Shown in pieces: positions 22,265 through 30,684 of a stretch of 35,894 nt of DNA. Origin of the DNA: a virus; IMG/VR virus record IMGVR_UViG_3300017757_002288, positions 1 to 35,894 of that record; one strand, given 5' to 3'. The notes beneath the pieces were generated by a model that saw only the letters and a program-made list of their open reading frames with translations, did no database searches and was not told where the DNA came from. The first letter of the stretch is position 1. Every line of letters starts with the position of its first letter. The position numbers and the translations under genes were made by a program.

Positions 22265-22753
22265 CTAATGAAGTTTTGTTTTGTCCTTGGGTGGGATTGC
22301 AGTTTCAAATTCACTCTCACCAAGTTCTTCATAAAATTCATCAAATAAATCTTCGTCTCTTACATTTTCTAAAATGGAATCAACTGCTTTTTTCATGTAC
22401 TCTTTCGAAATACTTTTTAAATCATTAGTTAGTGGTATGGATTTATCCTCTACCATTCTTAACCAGTTAGAAGAGGCTTCGTCATAGAACGGAATGAACT
22501 GTTGATTCATGCTACTTCTATGTAAGACTTGGTCAAAAGGAATCTTGACAATAGGGTCTTCACTCATTGGTGCATACGGATAAAACGTTGCAAGAGTTGA
22601 ATTGATTGGTTGTTGAACTGATAAATGACAAATCATAGGTAGAGTAACTTCGAGACCTTCATTTGAGTCTCTAACCATTCCTACAAACTCTGCACCAGTT
22701 TTAAGTTTGATAACTTCGTATTTTTGAGGTATTAAATCTTTTGGAGTTGCCAT
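22265..22753 (-). CDS. Sm-like-fold candidate protein downstream of UvsW
   Basis: A 162-residue protein. The N-terminal 30 residues (YEVIKLKTGAEFVGMVRDSNEGLEVTLPM) look like the first strands of an LSm/Sm fold (KLKTG-x-E-x-x-G-x-V), and the C-terminal half is helical and acidic. Similar small proteins accompany UvsW in marine T4-like phages as far as I recall, without known function. The start overlaps the UvsW stop by one base. RNA binding is only a structural guess. Confidence 0.72.
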   Translation of the reverse strand: MATPKDLIPQKYEVIKLKTGAEFVGMVRDSNEGLEVTLPMICHLSVQQPINSTLATFYPYAPMSEDPIVKIPFDQVLHRSSMNQQFIPFYDEASSNWLRMVEDKSIPLTNDLKSISKEYMKKAVDSILENVRDEDLFDEFYEELGESEFETAIPPKDKTKLH

Positions 22754-24171
22754 TACTTTAAATCAAATTGTTGTATTTCGTAAGAAAAATTCTCTTCGTT
22801 GTAAATATTTATACGTTCTTTTAGGTGACCAAGGGTGTAATTATCACATTGTAAGTCGTCTGCAATATCAAACAATCTCATTTCAGTTTTACCTTTTGTC
22901 TTTCTTAAACCTCTACCAATAGACTGAAGGTTGCGTATTCTTGATTTAGAAGGACTTGCAAAAACCACATTATCAATTTTCTTTATGTTTACACCAGTAG
23001 AGAAAGTTCCGTATGATGCAAGTATGACATTATTTTTCTTTTTTGCATTTTCAACTATCGTTCTGACTGCCTCTCTATCTTCTGTATCAGTTGCACCATG
23101 TACGTAATGTAATGTTCCTTTTTGTCTACTGACCATAGGATTAAACATTTCCCATAAAGGTTGTCCGTGTTTCTCTATGTATTGGAATAACACCAGTGTA
23201 TTACCCTTTAGGGAACCCACCAAATTAGTTATAAATTGGTTTCTACTATCACAACTTACGAGGTAATCCATTTCTTCTTGATAGGTCATTTTCTTCTGTT
23301 TGGTATGACGAAGTATGACACAATCTATTTTTAAATTTGCAATTGTTCCCGAATCCATGAGTTCTTTTGAAGTTATGACCTTTTTGACTGGGCCGAATAA
23401 TCCTTCAAGTTGTAGTCTATGAACTTCAGTTCCGTCCAGTGTACCAGTAGTACCAAAACGAATTGCAGTGTCTTTCATTTTTTCTAATATACCTTTTAGT
23501 GTTTGTGCTTTGAATAAATGTGCCTCGTCTCCGATAACCATATCAAAAGACTGTAAAACATTTTTAGGTGCTTTACTAAAACTCTGCCATGTTGTAATTG
23601 TTATAGGTGAATCGAATACTTCTTGACCATGATATATTTTACAGATTGGGTCTTTGTATCCATAGTCTTGGAAATCCTTTGTCATTTGTTCTACCAGTGA
23701 AGTAGTAGGAACTATGATAACAGTTTTCTTGTTGTAGTATCTTGTAAGTAAATATATGATAAGGGATTTACCACTTGCAGTAGGTGAAAGTAAAAGTTGT
23801 CTTCCGTATTGAATTGCAGTATTAAATGCATCTATTTGATAATCTCTAGGTTCAAAAGGAAGGTTTAAATCTGCTAACCATGACTGACTAACTTTCTCTC
23901 TTTCCTTTTCTCCTATAACGTCTTGTATACCAGTAAAGTCATATCCACGTTCTCTACAGAAATCGTCCACGTATGGAAGTAAACCAATATAAATCTTATG
24001 TGTCTTTAAAGAAAACAGTCGAACTTTTCCGTCCCAAAATTTATTCTTATATGAAGGCATGAACTTTGCATTTGGAACTGTATATGAAAAGAAATCATAT
24101 AGGTCTCTTGCAAGTCCGTCATCACAATGAACCTTCATAAAGACTTCGTCTATTTTTTCTACTCTAACCAT
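22753..24171 (-). CDS. uvsW: UvsW-like SF2 helicase
   Basis: A 472-residue protein. An N-terminal DNA-binding domain (KNKFWDGKVRLF near 42-53) is followed by SF2 motifs: Q-like PRDYQIDAF, Walker A SPTASGKS (129-136), DEAH (MVIGDEAHLF), FGTTGTLDG, and motif VI LQSIGRGLRKTKGK. UvsW unwinds R-loops and branched DNA, switching T4 from origin- to recombination-dependent replication; T4 UvsW is of similar size (503). I chose the ATG at 24171, which overlaps the upstream gene by 8 bases, over a longer reading from 24213. Confidence 0.95.
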   Translation of the reverse strand: MVRVEKIDEVFMKVHCDDGLARDLYDFFSYTVPNAKFMPSYKNKFWDGKVRLFSLKTHKIYIGLLPYVDDFCRERGYDFTGIQDVIGEKEREKVSQSWLADLNLPFEPRDYQIDAFNTAIQYGRQLLLSPTASGKSLIIYLLTRYYNKKTVIIVPTTSLVEQMTKDFQDYGYKDPICKIYHGQEVFDSPITITTWQSFSKAPKNVLQSFDMVIGDEAHLFKAQTLKGILEKMKDTAIRFGTTGTLDGTEVHRLQLEGLFGPVKKVITSKELMDSGTIANLKIDCVILRHTKQKKMTYQEEMDYLVSCDSRNQFITNLVGSLKGNTLVLFQYIEKHGQPLWEMFNPMVSRQKGTLHYVHGATDTEDREAVRTIVENAKKKNNVILASYGTFSTGVNIKKIDNVVFASPSKSRIRNLQSIGRGLRKTKGKTEMRLFDIADDLQCDNYTLGHLKERINIYNEENFSYEIQQFDLK

Positions 24172-24763
24172 GTGAAGCAAATTTCCAATTACAAGATATA
24201 GAATACCTCTCACTATTTCCTAAAACTGGAGAAGTGTAGTGTATTAGTGTTGAAGGAAATACAAACATATCTCCCTCTTCGGGTTCCACCACAACTCGTG
24301 CAGTTCCGAACCCATTTAACCCAACCTCACCATATGTAAGGTGGAGTTGACCCTGTTGTTCTGTATTACTATTGTTCTTATATGATTCTGCATTCTCGTC
24401 TATATGTATAGAAGGAAATATAACACATACTATATCACATATTGGATAATGACAATGTGGTGGATTATACTCTAGTGCAATTTGTTTATTATACCATGCA
24501 GAATCCATTACGATATCAGAATCCTTATCAAAGTATCCACTATCGACTTCTTTGATATATGATTGTATATTTGATTTTAGAGTATTGAATACTTCAGTTC
24601 GTCTTAAAGAATCACCGATAAACTTTTCTTCTTTGATATAACCAACAAGAGTTTCAGTTGCGTCCATTTGCATAGGATTACAGATTTCTAATAGAGATTT
24701 AGATTCTGATTCAGACAATTTATACTTCGCAACTCTAGGCCCGAATGCACGTAATAGTTCCAT
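24164..24763 (-). CDS. 2OG-Fe(II) oxygenase-like protein with H-x-H site
   Basis: A 199-residue protein of the type annotated as putative 2OG-Fe(II) oxygenase in marine phages. A helical N-terminal half is followed by SAWYNKQIALEYNPPHCHYP (first iron ligands at H103/H105), a beta core, FPSTLIHYTSPV (distal His175) and ERYSISCNWKF (Arg186 for 2-oxoglutarate). The usual H-x-D is replaced by H-x-H unless D110 takes that role, so activity is uncertain. It is sandwiched between another 2OG oxygenase and UvsW with one-base gaps or overlaps. Confidence 0.75.
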   Translation of the reverse strand: MELLRAFGPRVAKYKLSESESKSLLEICNPMQMDATETLVGYIKEEKFIGDSLRRTEVFNTLKSNIQSYIKEVDSGYFDKDSDIVMDSAWYNKQIALEYNPPHCHYPICDIVCVIFPSIHIDENAESYKNNSNTEQQGQLHLTYGEVGLNGFGTARVVVEPEEGDMFVFPSTLIHYTSPVLGNSERYSISCNWKFASHG

Positions 24764-24764
24764 T

Positions 24765-25448
24765 TTATTTGAAAGGATTACCTACTAACCACCCTACTAG
24801 TGATGTTCGAGTTCCTCGTGTGACTGGTGTGACTTGGTGGTGAACGTCTGAAGGGAATATGATAATACTACCTCTTGTCTTTGCACTGAATGGTGCAGTC
24901 TTTTTCATATTATCTAAAAGAATATTGTTCTGACCTAATTGTAACTTATCAAAAGTTCCAGTAGGTTCTAACCATTCAAAATGACCACCTTCATATTCAT
25001 CGGGGTCTGATAATTGAATAGTGCAACTTAACTTACGAACCTTTCCGTCTGTTCCATGTTCTTGTCCAACTGGGCCTGAATCTGTATGCCATGTATAGAA
25101 ATCACCTTTCTTTTTGTTAGGTTGTTCTGCATATTTGGTGAATTGAAAGTTTTCAAAGTAATCTAAATCCCAGTTCCAAAGATTATCTCCTCTTGCATAC
25201 TCAACTGCACTTGCAAGTTTTTCATGGAATGGTTGTGGTAATTCTTCATGTTGTAACCATTTTACTTCTGACCTTCTAATTTCGTCTCTTTCACTTCCGT
25301 CTATTGTTTCTATTCCATCAGGGTCAAAACCTGCGAATCCGACTCTTCCACCTTCCCACTCTTTTCTATTTGCACATGCAATTATAGTATCAACTTCTGT
25401 TGGGGTGAAATATCCTTCTGCAATCCAAACATAGTTTTGATATATCAT
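24765..25448 (-). CDS. 2OG-Fe(II) oxygenase (prolyl hydroxylase type)
   Basis: A 227-residue protein from the ATG at 25448 (TAATG overlap with UvsY; a longer reading from 25475 is unlikely). Iron ligands H121-x-D123 (YTWHTDSGP) and H204 (DVHHQVTPV), 2OG-binding Arg214 (GTRTSLVGW); the core is KLSCTIQLSDPDEYEGGHFEW. This closely resembles PiuC/prolyl-hydroxylase-like phage oxygenases. The substrate is unknown; protein or nucleic-acid modification is possible. Confidence 0.9.
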   Translation of the reverse strand: MIYQNYVWIAEGYFTPTEVDTIIACANRKEWEGGRVGFAGFDPDGIETIDGSERDEIRRSEVKWLQHEELPQPFHEKLASAVEYARGDNLWNWDLDYFENFQFTKYAEQPNKKKGDFYTWHTDSGPVGQEHGTDGKVRKLSCTIQLSDPDEYEGGHFEWLEPTGTFDKLQLGQNNILLDNMKKTAPFSAKTRGSIIIFPSDVHHQVTPVTRGTRTSLVGWLVGNPFK

Positions 25449-25891
25449 TATGAACCTGCCATGAACTTTCTCCAATCGATTGTATTCTTAATCGTTTGGT
25501 GTCTCCAAGTGATATTTTGCATACACTCTTTAAGATATTCTATTGTTACTTTTAAGTATTCGATTTTTGCATTCAGTTCTTGAATGTCTTTGTCTGAGTT
25601 ATAGAACAGTTGTAAGTCGTTTTTCATAATTTTTAATCCGTCCAATGGGTCGTCTGACCAACCTAACTCTTGAATTTGTTCTTGAGACATTTTTCCGTTA
25701 TACCATAACCACTTGTTCTTTAGAAGTGTATCATATTTGTATTGATACTGTTTCATAACAAGTATCTTACTGGATAACAAGTCTTGGTATTTTGCGTGGA
25801 GTTTAGGGATTTCTAAAGAAGACTTATCTAGTTCGATATCGTCAATTTCACAATCCTTTTCCCACTCTAGTTTAATTTCATCTAAAGTCAT
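25448..25891 (-). CDS. uvsY: UvsY recombination mediator
   Basis: A 147-residue, largely helical protein of T4 UvsY length (137), with the N-terminal pattern DEIKLEWEKDCEIDDIELDKSSLE, a central LLKNKWLWYNGKMSQEQ and the C-terminal AIKNT-like TIKNTIDWRKFMAG. UvsY loads UvsX recombinase onto gp32-coated DNA. A TATAAT 8 bases before the ATG and a 7-base inverted repeat overlapping it suggest its own promoter. Confidence 0.9.
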   Translation of the reverse strand: MTLDEIKLEWEKDCEIDDIELDKSSLEIPKLHAKYQDLLSSKILVMKQYQYKYDTLLKNKWLWYNGKMSQEQIQELGWSDDPLDGLKIMKNDLQLFYNSDKDIQELNAKIEYLKVTIEYLKECMQNITWRHQTIKNTIDWRKFMAGS

Positions 25892-25899
25892 AATATACT

Positions 25900-25920
25900 A
25901 TTATACCATATTTATGGTAT
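25900..25920 (-). promoter_or_regulatory. -10 element with overlapping palindrome before uvsY
   Basis: TATAAT (25900-25905) lies 8 bases before the uvsY ATG; no good -35 is present. A perfect inverted repeat ATACCAT-ATTT-ATGGTAT (25903-25920) overlaps it and follows the stop of the tail-tube-like gene. It could be an operator, a weak hairpin or an mRNA-stability element. Confidence 0.4.
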
Positions 25921-25921
25921 T

Positions 25922-26458
25922 TTAGGAAGTGGATTCTATGTCGTAATATGTAAATCTGAATTCAACTGTTGCAACAACAGCGTCGGTTTCTGAACCACTT
26001 TGCAATTCTATACCACTGAGAGATATAGGGAATGCATCATGAAATCTGAAAAATTTATTTGGTATGTTTTTATTAGTGTTGACCACTATTGTAATGTCTG
26101 AATATTGTGCAAGGTCGTTAGTAACGTCACTGTAATTACCAGTTGCAGTCTTTTCCGTACCAGTAAAGTTTGCAAAGGCAGTTGGGTCTGAAACTGGAAC
26201 GATTGCATTCATCCAATCATACATTTCTTTGAAGTTTGCAAGGTCTTCGTCTACTAAGAATGATACACTTAAGGATTCAAATGACACTTTATCGCCTGGG
26301 AAAAATGCATCTAATCCTACACCCGCTGCACTTACTGTCTCTGTAAATGATAAGCCTGGGATATTAACTGATTGAACATAGTATTCCACTGCTGGAACTT
26401 TGTCAATTAGTAATCTAAAATTATTCTTATTAAGAATTGATTTGTTAATTTCAGTCAA
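25922..26458 (-). CDS. Tail-tube-like structural protein
   Basis: A 178-residue protein whose layout matches gp19-type tail tube proteins: NNFRLLIDKVPAVEYYVQSVNIPGLSFTE, a GLDAFFPGDKVSFESLSVSFLVDEDLANFKEMYDWMNA core and a beta-rich C-terminus ending FRFTYYDIEST. The true gp19 lies at 32.5 kb; both share N-x-F-x-x-x-I, the NIP turn, and a strand pattern. It may be a second tube-like protein or a tail terminator/initiator. It follows the 71-residue gene under a late box. Confidence 0.7.
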   Translation of the reverse strand: MTEINKSILNKNNFRLLIDKVPAVEYYVQSVNIPGLSFTETVSAAGVGLDAFFPGDKVSFESLSVSFLVDEDLANFKEMYDWMNAIVPVSDPTAFANFTGTEKTATGNYSDVTNDLAQYSDITIVVNTNKNIPNKFFRFHDAFPISLSGIELQSGSETDAVVATVEFRFTYYDIESTS

Positions 26459-26666
26459 GTTTTATAATCCTTTTTGACGTTGTGGTATCTTGATAATCAT
26501 CACCACGATATTCTCTTTGAACTACCTCTTCACAAAGGTATCCTTCTTTAATGTATCGTGTAGATATGGTTCTACTGATAACGTCTGTTGTTTCTATACC
26601 ATTTGGGAATGCACTTTTCTCCCAAGGGCCTTCTAACACTTTCACTGTTTTTGCATATTCTGACAT
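26451..26666 (-). CDS. Small late protein
   Basis: A 71-residue soluble protein (MSEYAKTVKVLEGPWEKSAF...), mostly beta-like with a charged C-terminus (KRIIKLD). No family is recognised. A late box 46 bases upstream and an 8-base overlap with the tail-tube-like gene suggest a structural or assembly role. Confidence 0.72.
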   Translation of the reverse strand: MSEYAKTVKVLEGPWEKSAFPNGIETTDVISRTISTRYIKEGYLCEEVVQREYRGDDYQDTTTSKRIIKLD

Positions 26667-26711
26667 AATTTATTCCTTCTAAAGGGGGTGAATAATTCCA
26701 CCCCACAATAC

Positions 26712-26719
26712 TATTTATA
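26712..26719 (-). promoter_or_regulatory. T4-type late promoter for the 26 kb structural genes
   Basis: TATAAATA just after the stop of the 26.7 kb gene. Predicted +1 near 26706 leaves a 40-base leader with an AGAAGGAA ribosome site before the ATG at 26666. Confidence 0.68.
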
Positions 26720-26720
26720 G

Positions 26721-26936
26721 TTATTTCTCATTAACAAACTCATTCAATTCAGATGCAACAGCAATAATATCCTGAGCATTGATTGAAGTAGTTATTAAAG
26801 GTTTCTTATCATCAGGGTGATTATCGTTGTGGGTATAAACCGCATCGTTTTTCCTAGATAAGTTTTCTATTAGTATAGACTGAGCCATACTTAGTAAGTC
26901 GGCTCGTATTTCATAACCTGATTTTCCATTTGACAT
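26721..26936 (-). CDS. Small phage protein downstream of gp23
   Basis: A 71-residue soluble protein beginning MSNGKSGYEIRADLLSMAQS, with a helical start and end. The GYEIRADLL-x-MA start is a pattern I associate with small conserved proteins of marine T4-like phages, without known function. A strong AAGGAGG ribosome site precedes it, and it follows the gp23 terminator, so it needs read-through or its own promoter. Confidence 0.72.
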   Translation of the reverse strand: MSNGKSGYEIRADLLSMAQSILIENLSRKNDAVYTHNDNHPDDKKPLITTSINAQDIIAVASELNEFVNEK

Positions 26937-26997
26937 AATTTCCTCCTTGTGTGTGTGTTTATGTCTGTATCATTATTGATACCTTATATTTAGTGCC

Positions 26998-27026
26998 AAA
27001 AAAAGGGTCTCGAAAGACCCTTTTTA
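26998..27026 (-). terminator. Rho-independent terminator after the major capsid gene
   Basis: A 6-bp GGGTCT/AGACCC stem with a TTCG loop on the minus strand, flanked by A- and T-tracts (seven Ts downstream). It lies 18 bases after the gp23 stop and matches the expectation that the capsid message is ended strongly. Confidence 0.9.
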
Positions 27027-27043
27027 AAAGTTCTAAACTTTTT

Positions 27044-28339
27044 TTACAGAATGTTTGATACTGCAAATTTTCTGTAGTATTGGTTAGTTCCTGCTGAAGC
27101 AAGTCCGTCTGAAGGTGTTGAACCAACAAAAGGATTAGATACCATTCCGTATCTTGTTTTGAAACCAATTTTTGGTTGGAAAGTATTCTCACCAACTGCA
27201 CGAACCATTTGTAATGGAACGTAAGGGCAATAGAATAATCCAGCGTCATAAGGATTTGAACCTCTGTAACCAACTGTTAAGTAGTCTGAAGACGCATATG
27301 GGTCTATGTAGACTTTAACTCTTCCGTTTAATACACCAGCAAAAGTATTACCAGTATCGTCAACGTTAAGATTAGTTGATAAAGCAGGAGCGTAATCTAA
27401 TACACCTGCCATTGAAAGAGCAGAAGCTACGTCTGAAGAACAAAGGATAAAGTTACCTTTTCCTCTTCTTGTTTCTTTAGCAATAACATTTGATTCTCTT
27501 TCGATTTGGAACAATAGTCCTTTGAACTTTTCTACAGACCATCTACCATTTGCATCAACGTCCAAGTTGAAAGTACCTGCTGAAGCTGTAGCAGCTGCAC
27601 CAGTTTTCGCTTGGTTGTTAACACTTCTTACAACTTCCCTGTTTATTTCAGCAAGGATTTCTGATGATAGAATGTTTGCAAGTTCTGATTCTGCATCAAG
27701 GCCGTGGATTGCTTTAAGGTCTTGTGCAAGTTCTAATGAATATTCCGCTTTAAGTGCTCTTGACTTTGCTGTCACTGTAGCTTTCTCAATTGAGAATGCC
27801 ATTTCAGCAAAATGGTTTCCAGCAGCGTCACCTAATGCTTCTGCACTAGCTGTTGACATACCGCCTGAAGTTTGTGACGCATAAGAACCATTGAATGGGT
27901 CTCCTGAGTGGTCACTTCCAACTGTTGTTGATGTTGTTTGAGCAGATGCTGAGTAATCAGTTCTAGCTTCGTTATGTAAAGCTTCTGATGTATTCAGTCT
28001 ATCAGCGTCAACGTCATCGTTATATCTTGCTTTCATAGCAAAGATAAGACCAGTTGGGCCTGTCATTGGTTGAACACCGCAAATGTCGTATGCAACGAGA
28101 TTTGGCATGGCACGTCTTACTAATGAAATCAAGATTGGATCCCAGTTAGAAATACCTGTACCTGTGGAATTTAAAGGTGCTGCTTCTGCAAGAGTAGCTC
28201 TGTCTTCGTTAAGAGCGTTCTCTTGGTTTTCAAGGATAACAGCTGTGACTGCACGTTTGTAGCTATCTTCGATTTTTGGTAAATCGGAGTGTTCTAGAAT
28301 CGGCTCCCACTTCTCCTGTAAGTTTTCTGATAAAAACAT
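27044..28339 (-). CDS. 23: Major capsid protein precursor
   Basis: A 431-residue protein with the gp23 N-terminus and body (SNWDPILISLVRRAMPNLVAYDICGVQPMTGPTGLIFAMKARY). The prohead protease site L50-A-E52 is followed by APLNSTG, giving removal of about 52 residues as in T4 (cut after E65). It forms the hexagonal lattice of the head. It is shorter than T4 gp23 (521), as is usual for marine relatives. AAGGAA serves as ribosome site; no late box lies directly upstream, so it probably depends on the gp22 promoter or one inside gp22. Confidence 0.97.
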   Translation of the reverse strand: MFLSENLQEKWEPILEHSDLPKIEDSYKRAVTAVILENQENALNEDRATLAEAAPLNSTGTGISNWDPILISLVRRAMPNLVAYDICGVQPMTGPTGLIFAMKARYNDDVDADRLNTSEALHNEARTDYSASAQTTSTTVGSDHSGDPFNGSYASQTSGGMSTASAEALGDAAGNHFAEMAFSIEKATVTAKSRALKAEYSLELAQDLKAIHGLDAESELANILSSEILAEINREVVRSVNNQAKTGAAATASAGTFNLDVDANGRWSVEKFKGLLFQIERESNVIAKETRRGKGNFILCSSDVASALSMAGVLDYAPALSTNLNVDDTGNTFAGVLNGRVKVYIDPYASSDYLTVGYRGSNPYDAGLFYCPYVPLQMVRAVGENTFQPKIGFKTRYGMVSNPFVGSTPSDGLASAGTNQYYRKFAVSNIL

Positions 28340-28356
28340 TTTAATATTCCTTTAAA

Positions 28357-29709
28357 TTAACCTAATGGTTTAAGTTTTGATAATGCCTCTGAATATCTAG
28401 CAATTGAAGGGTCTAGGACTTTATCTTCGTTAGAAGCAAATTCTCCTGTTCCTTCTTCAACAACTGTATCTTCAGAGATGGTTTCACCTTCAATTGGGAA
28501 ATAAGCTTCTTTGATTTCTGTTACTTTCTCTTGAAAGTCTTCGATATCTTTGAAGTCTACACCATTTGAAAGAGATTCCATTTTCTCTTTTTGTGATTCA
28601 GACAAGTCTTCACAGGCTTCTCTTATCACGTTACTTCTCTTGAGAGAGTCGTTCTCCTCAACAATTTCCATGTTTTTAGACACTTCGTTATCAAGTTTCT
28701 CTTCCATCTCATCGAGACGATTTGCGAGTTCGTCAATGACGTTGTACTTATCTTCAGGAACATCAACGTAGTGTTCTACGAATAATGTTTTTAACCCTTC
28801 GATAAAGTTTTCAGTCATTTCAGACCTCAAACCTCTTTCGATTGCAAGTTCATTTTCTTTCGTCCATTCATCTGCACAATAAGTAAGATATTTGTCAACT
28901 GCTTCCGCAAGGTCACCTTTGACTTTATCTACTGAGGTTTTTAATTCTTCTGAGTATTGAGACTCTAGTTCTTCTTTAATTTCTGCAACTTTAGATGTTA
29001 CAGCAGCTTTGAAGATTGTTTTTGCTTTTTCTTGATTCTCTTCTGAAAGTTCAAGAGCTTCTGAGATTGCAGATAGGTCGTCTTCTACTTCTATCTCGAC
29101 TAATGAAGATTCAAGTTCAGCAGAAGTTTCTTCGTCAACAGATTCCTCTTTGACTTCTTCTTCCTTTTCTTCTTCTTCTTCGTCTTCATACTTTTCACGA
29201 ATCTTAGCAACTTCTTCGTTGTCAAGTTTCTTTAGTGTTTCAACGATTTTTCTAGCGACTTCTGCTTTTGTCAAGGTCTCGTCAACTTCGTCTTCTGATA
29301 TAGCACCAAAAGTTTTTTGAAGTTCTTCTTTAGTCATTTCCTTCATAGTGTTGACGATAGCTTTAATGTTTTCCATTTTAGATGTTTCAACAACATCTTT
29401 TTTAGAATCTTCTTCACCTTCTTTGATTTTTTCCATCTTTTCAGGTTTGTCTGCACCTTTCTTCTGAGCGTCACCTTCGTTTGAAGGAGCTTTCTCAGCA
29501 GCTTTTACTGATGCAACAGCTTTGTCAACAGGATTTTCTTCAGGTTTGACGACATCTCCCTTTCCGCTTTCGATTTTCTCAGCGTCGGAAGACCCTTGTT
29601 TTACTGGCTTCTTGTCACCATCTTCAGCTTTAGCGTTAGGTTGTTGACCTTCCTCTATAGCTTCAACAGTCTCTTCGACTGTATCTAGGTTATTTTCTAA
29701 CTCTGCCAT
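28357..29709 (-). CDS. 22: Prohead core scaffold protein gp22
   Basis: A 450-residue, extremely Glu/Lys-rich helical protein with a long charged N-terminal half (runs of Glu near residues 180-205) and a coiled-coil C-terminal half. Identification rests on its place between gp21 and gp23 and on composition typical of gp22, the major internal scaffold that is degraded by gp21. It is longer than T4 gp22 (269) because of the low-complexity N-terminal extension. CAGGAG ribosome site; late box 29 bases upstream. Confidence 0.85.
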   Translation of the reverse strand: MAELENNLDTVEETVEAIEEGQQPNAKAEDGDKKPVKQGSSDAEKIESGKGDVVKPEENPVDKAVASVKAAEKAPSNEGDAQKKGADKPEKMEKIKEGEEDSKKDVVETSKMENIKAIVNTMKEMTKEELQKTFGAISEDEVDETLTKAEVARKIVETLKKLDNEEVAKIREKYEDEEEEEKEEEVKEESVDEETSAELESSLVEIEVEDDLSAISEALELSEENQEKAKTIFKAAVTSKVAEIKEELESQYSEELKTSVDKVKGDLAEAVDKYLTYCADEWTKENELAIERGLRSEMTENFIEGLKTLFVEHYVDVPEDKYNVIDELANRLDEMEEKLDNEVSKNMEIVEENDSLKRSNVIREACEDLSESQKEKMESLSNGVDFKDIEDFQEKVTEIKEAYFPIEGETISEDTVVEEGTGEFASNEDKVLDPSIARYSEALSKLKPLG

Positions 29710-29737
29710 GTTTTTCTCCTGTTTGAGTTTACTTTTT

Positions 29738-29745
29738 TATTTATA
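29738..29745 (-). promoter_or_regulatory. T4-type late promoter for gp22-gp23
   Basis: TATAAATA between gp21 and gp22; the predicted leader is about 23 bases and contains CAGGAG. It probably drives both scaffold and capsid genes up to the terminator at 27.0 kb. Confidence 0.72.
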
Positions 29746-29747
29746 TG

Positions 29748-30401
29748 TTAAAGACTCTCAACGAACCTTTTCCACTGTTTAATTGTAACTTCTTCCAAAT
29801 TATTCGACTTAGCAGACCTAATTTCAGTCTGCATTTCGTCAAATTGTCTTGCAGTAAGTAATCCGTTCTCATATACCCACTCTGTACCTTCCATAATTCC
29901 GTTAACGAAAGCTTCAGGTGCAGAAGGGTCTGCAACGATATCACCTGCTGTTGCAAGTTGAAAGTCATCTTTTACGTATTGAGCACCACCTTTTTGTTCT
30001 AGGGAACCTAGTCCACGAGATGAAACTCCTAATTTAGCACCATCATCAATCAAATTTCTTACGATTTGACCATTGGGGGTACTTAAAATCTTTGCACGTC
30101 CCACGTAATTGTTACCATCTTCTTCTAATTTGGTAATCATGTGAGACACTTTGTCTAAATTGATAGTTGGCCCTTCGGGGTGTCCTAACTCACCGAATGC
30201 TCTATCCTTTTCAACGAATTCTTTGACGTAACGTCCTACTTCTTTCTGCATAACCTCTTTAGGATATACTCTTCCGTTACGATTCTTAATTTCGGATTGC
30301 ATAAAAATACCTTCGATAAAGTATTCTTTTTGTCCTTTTTCGTTCTCCTCTACTATGATTGGAGAAACACTGTAATCATTAAACTCTGATATTAACTTCA
30401 T
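29748..30401 (-). CDS. 21: Prohead protease gp21
   Basis: A 217-residue serine protease of T4 gp21 length (212). Catalytic residues are recognisable: His74 in AFGELGHPEGP and Ser127/Ser128 in LGVSSRGLG; an N-terminal KNRNGRVYPKEVM is also typical. It cleaves scaffold and capsid proteins during head maturation. It overlaps the upstream 101-residue gene by 23 bases. Confidence 0.95.
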   Translation of the reverse strand: MKLISEFNDYSVSPIIVEENEKGQKEYFIEGIFMQSEIKNRNGRVYPKEVMQKEVGRYVKEFVEKDRAFGELGHPEGPTINLDKVSHMITKLEEDGNNYVGRAKILSTPNGQIVRNLIDDGAKLGVSSRGLGSLEQKGGAQYVKDDFQLATAGDIVADPSAPEAFVNGIMEGTEWVYENGLLTARQFDEMQTEIRSAKSNNLEEVTIKQWKRFVESL

Positions 30402-30684
30402 TGAAAATTTCCTCTATATCTATATTTTCTTCCTCAGACATTTGTTTTATGACACTCTTCATGGATTTCATTTCTTTCTCTGCAGTTTTCATATCCTTGT
30501 ACGTTGCACCTCCGAAGTCTTGTCCATTTACGTATACATGAACCTTACCTCTATATTCAGTGTAAGTGATTACTATCTCCTTACCACCTACTTTAACAAC
30601 GTCTCTCTTGAGTTCTTTATGTCCACGAGGAAGTTTAAACTTTGCCTCTTTTAACTCAACAGAAATTTCTGCAAATGATTTCAT
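30379..30684 (-). CDS. Small protein in the gp68 position
   Basis: A 101-residue basic protein with a helical start (MKSFAEISVELKEAKFKL), a beta middle (KEIVITYTEYRGKVHVYVNGQDFGG) and a helical acidic end (MSEEENIDIEEIF). In T4 the genes between portal and protease are 67 and 68, prohead core proteins. Position suggests a gp68 counterpart, but sequence similarity cannot be judged by eye. Confidence 0.7.
   Translation of the reverse strand: MKSFAEISVELKEAKFKLPRGHKELKRDVVKVGGKEIVITYTEYRGKVHVYVNGQDFGGATYKDMKTAEKEMKSMKSVIKQMSEEENIDIEEIFNEVNIRV

Noticed and set aside
22806-22813. TATAAATA inside uvsW, 53 bases before the Sm-like gene
   Set aside because: It falls in coding sequence (INIYNEE) and the downstream gene shows no late character; possible but unsupported.
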